A DNA stretch of 64,000 nucleotides from Bombus terrestris (Eukaryota > Arthropoda > Insecta > Hymenoptera > Apidae). Position 1 is the first letter of the stretch; every line of letters begins with the position of its first letter. Shown here piece by piece: positions 63,797 through 64,000 of the stretch. The notes under the pieces were generated by a model, which did no database searches, was not told where the DNA came from, and was given only the letters and a program-made list of their open reading frames with translations. A program made the position numbers and the translations under genes. The stretch spans positions 3,651,001-3,715,000 of the forward strand of contig NC_063271.1 in the NCBI RefSeq assembly GCF_910591885.1, written 5' to 3'.

Positions 63797-64000
63797 CTAA
63801 CAAAATGAACGTACATTAGAAGCTCAAAATAACTCGATCACGATAGTTCATACTATTTCAAACTAAACTTTCCATATAAAAGAATTATCAGAATCTATTT
63901 GTTCTTTATAACTTATTCAATGACTTCTCTAAATAAAAATTTCTCAAAATATATATGTAAAAAAAATATACACGTATATCTAAACAAAAAACTAATAAAA

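Noticed and set aside
97..63796. Fibrillin, Notch, stabilin or other EGF-rich gene
   Set aside because: The regular DPY module (C-R-P-E-C ... K-C-x-D-P-C) between EGFs is specific to Dumpy-type proteins, and calcium-binding EGF signatures are lacking in the array.

Overview
The window is one internal stretch of a single giant gene on the minus strand: an arthropod dumpy (dp) orthologue, which encodes a huge apical extracellular-matrix protein built from EGF-like domains and DPY modules. I resolve 132 coding exons between 63,796 (5' side) and 97 (3' side). Every exon boundary is a GT/AG phase 1 junction, every exon length is a multiple of three, and together they encode about 14,000 residues (41,997 nt). 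No signal peptide, transmembrane segment, ZP domain or stop codon lies on the coding path, so the gene continues beyond both window edges. The many short AT-rich introns and the sequence style suggest an insect, probably a hymenopteran such as a bee; that assignment is an inference. No gene on the plus strand is supported.

Layout in transcription order (high to low coordinates). (1) 63.8-61.4 kb: short, irregular EGF/DPY exons, including an 81-nt exon. (2) 61.2-7.1 kb: 114 repeats of one EGF-DPY-EGF module, normally one per exon. They follow a strict three-module rhythm: one 'PY' module (first EGF ends G-N/D-P-Y-x-x-C) then two 'PP' modules (G-x-P-P-x-C), giving 38 trimers. Through most of the array the PY modules also alternate between a short first-EGF loop (type C) and a long one (type F), so the working unit is a six-exon cassette F-E-D-C-B-A. 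(3) 46.2-20.9 kb: ten complete cassettes in tandem with identical exon lengths (321, 315, 336, 303, 306 and 318 nt; 633 residues per cassette, about 2.3-2.7 kb each). Neighbouring copies are nearly identical, introns included, and there are signs of gene conversion. (4) 7.0-0.1 kb: a different 3' zone of DPY+EGF exons, with five modules carrying P-(V/L/M)-R-T-M and one exon of short EGF-like repeats with a D-E-Y-G motif.

Known from the family: Drosophila Dumpy is secreted apically, anchored by a ZP domain, and carries tension between epithelium and cuticle (tendon cells, trachea, wing). Inferred here: repeated duplication of the six-exon cassette has lengthened the molecule, and concerted evolution keeps the copies alike. 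Exon coordinates come from reading splice signals by eye and checking frame; no search or alignment was run.
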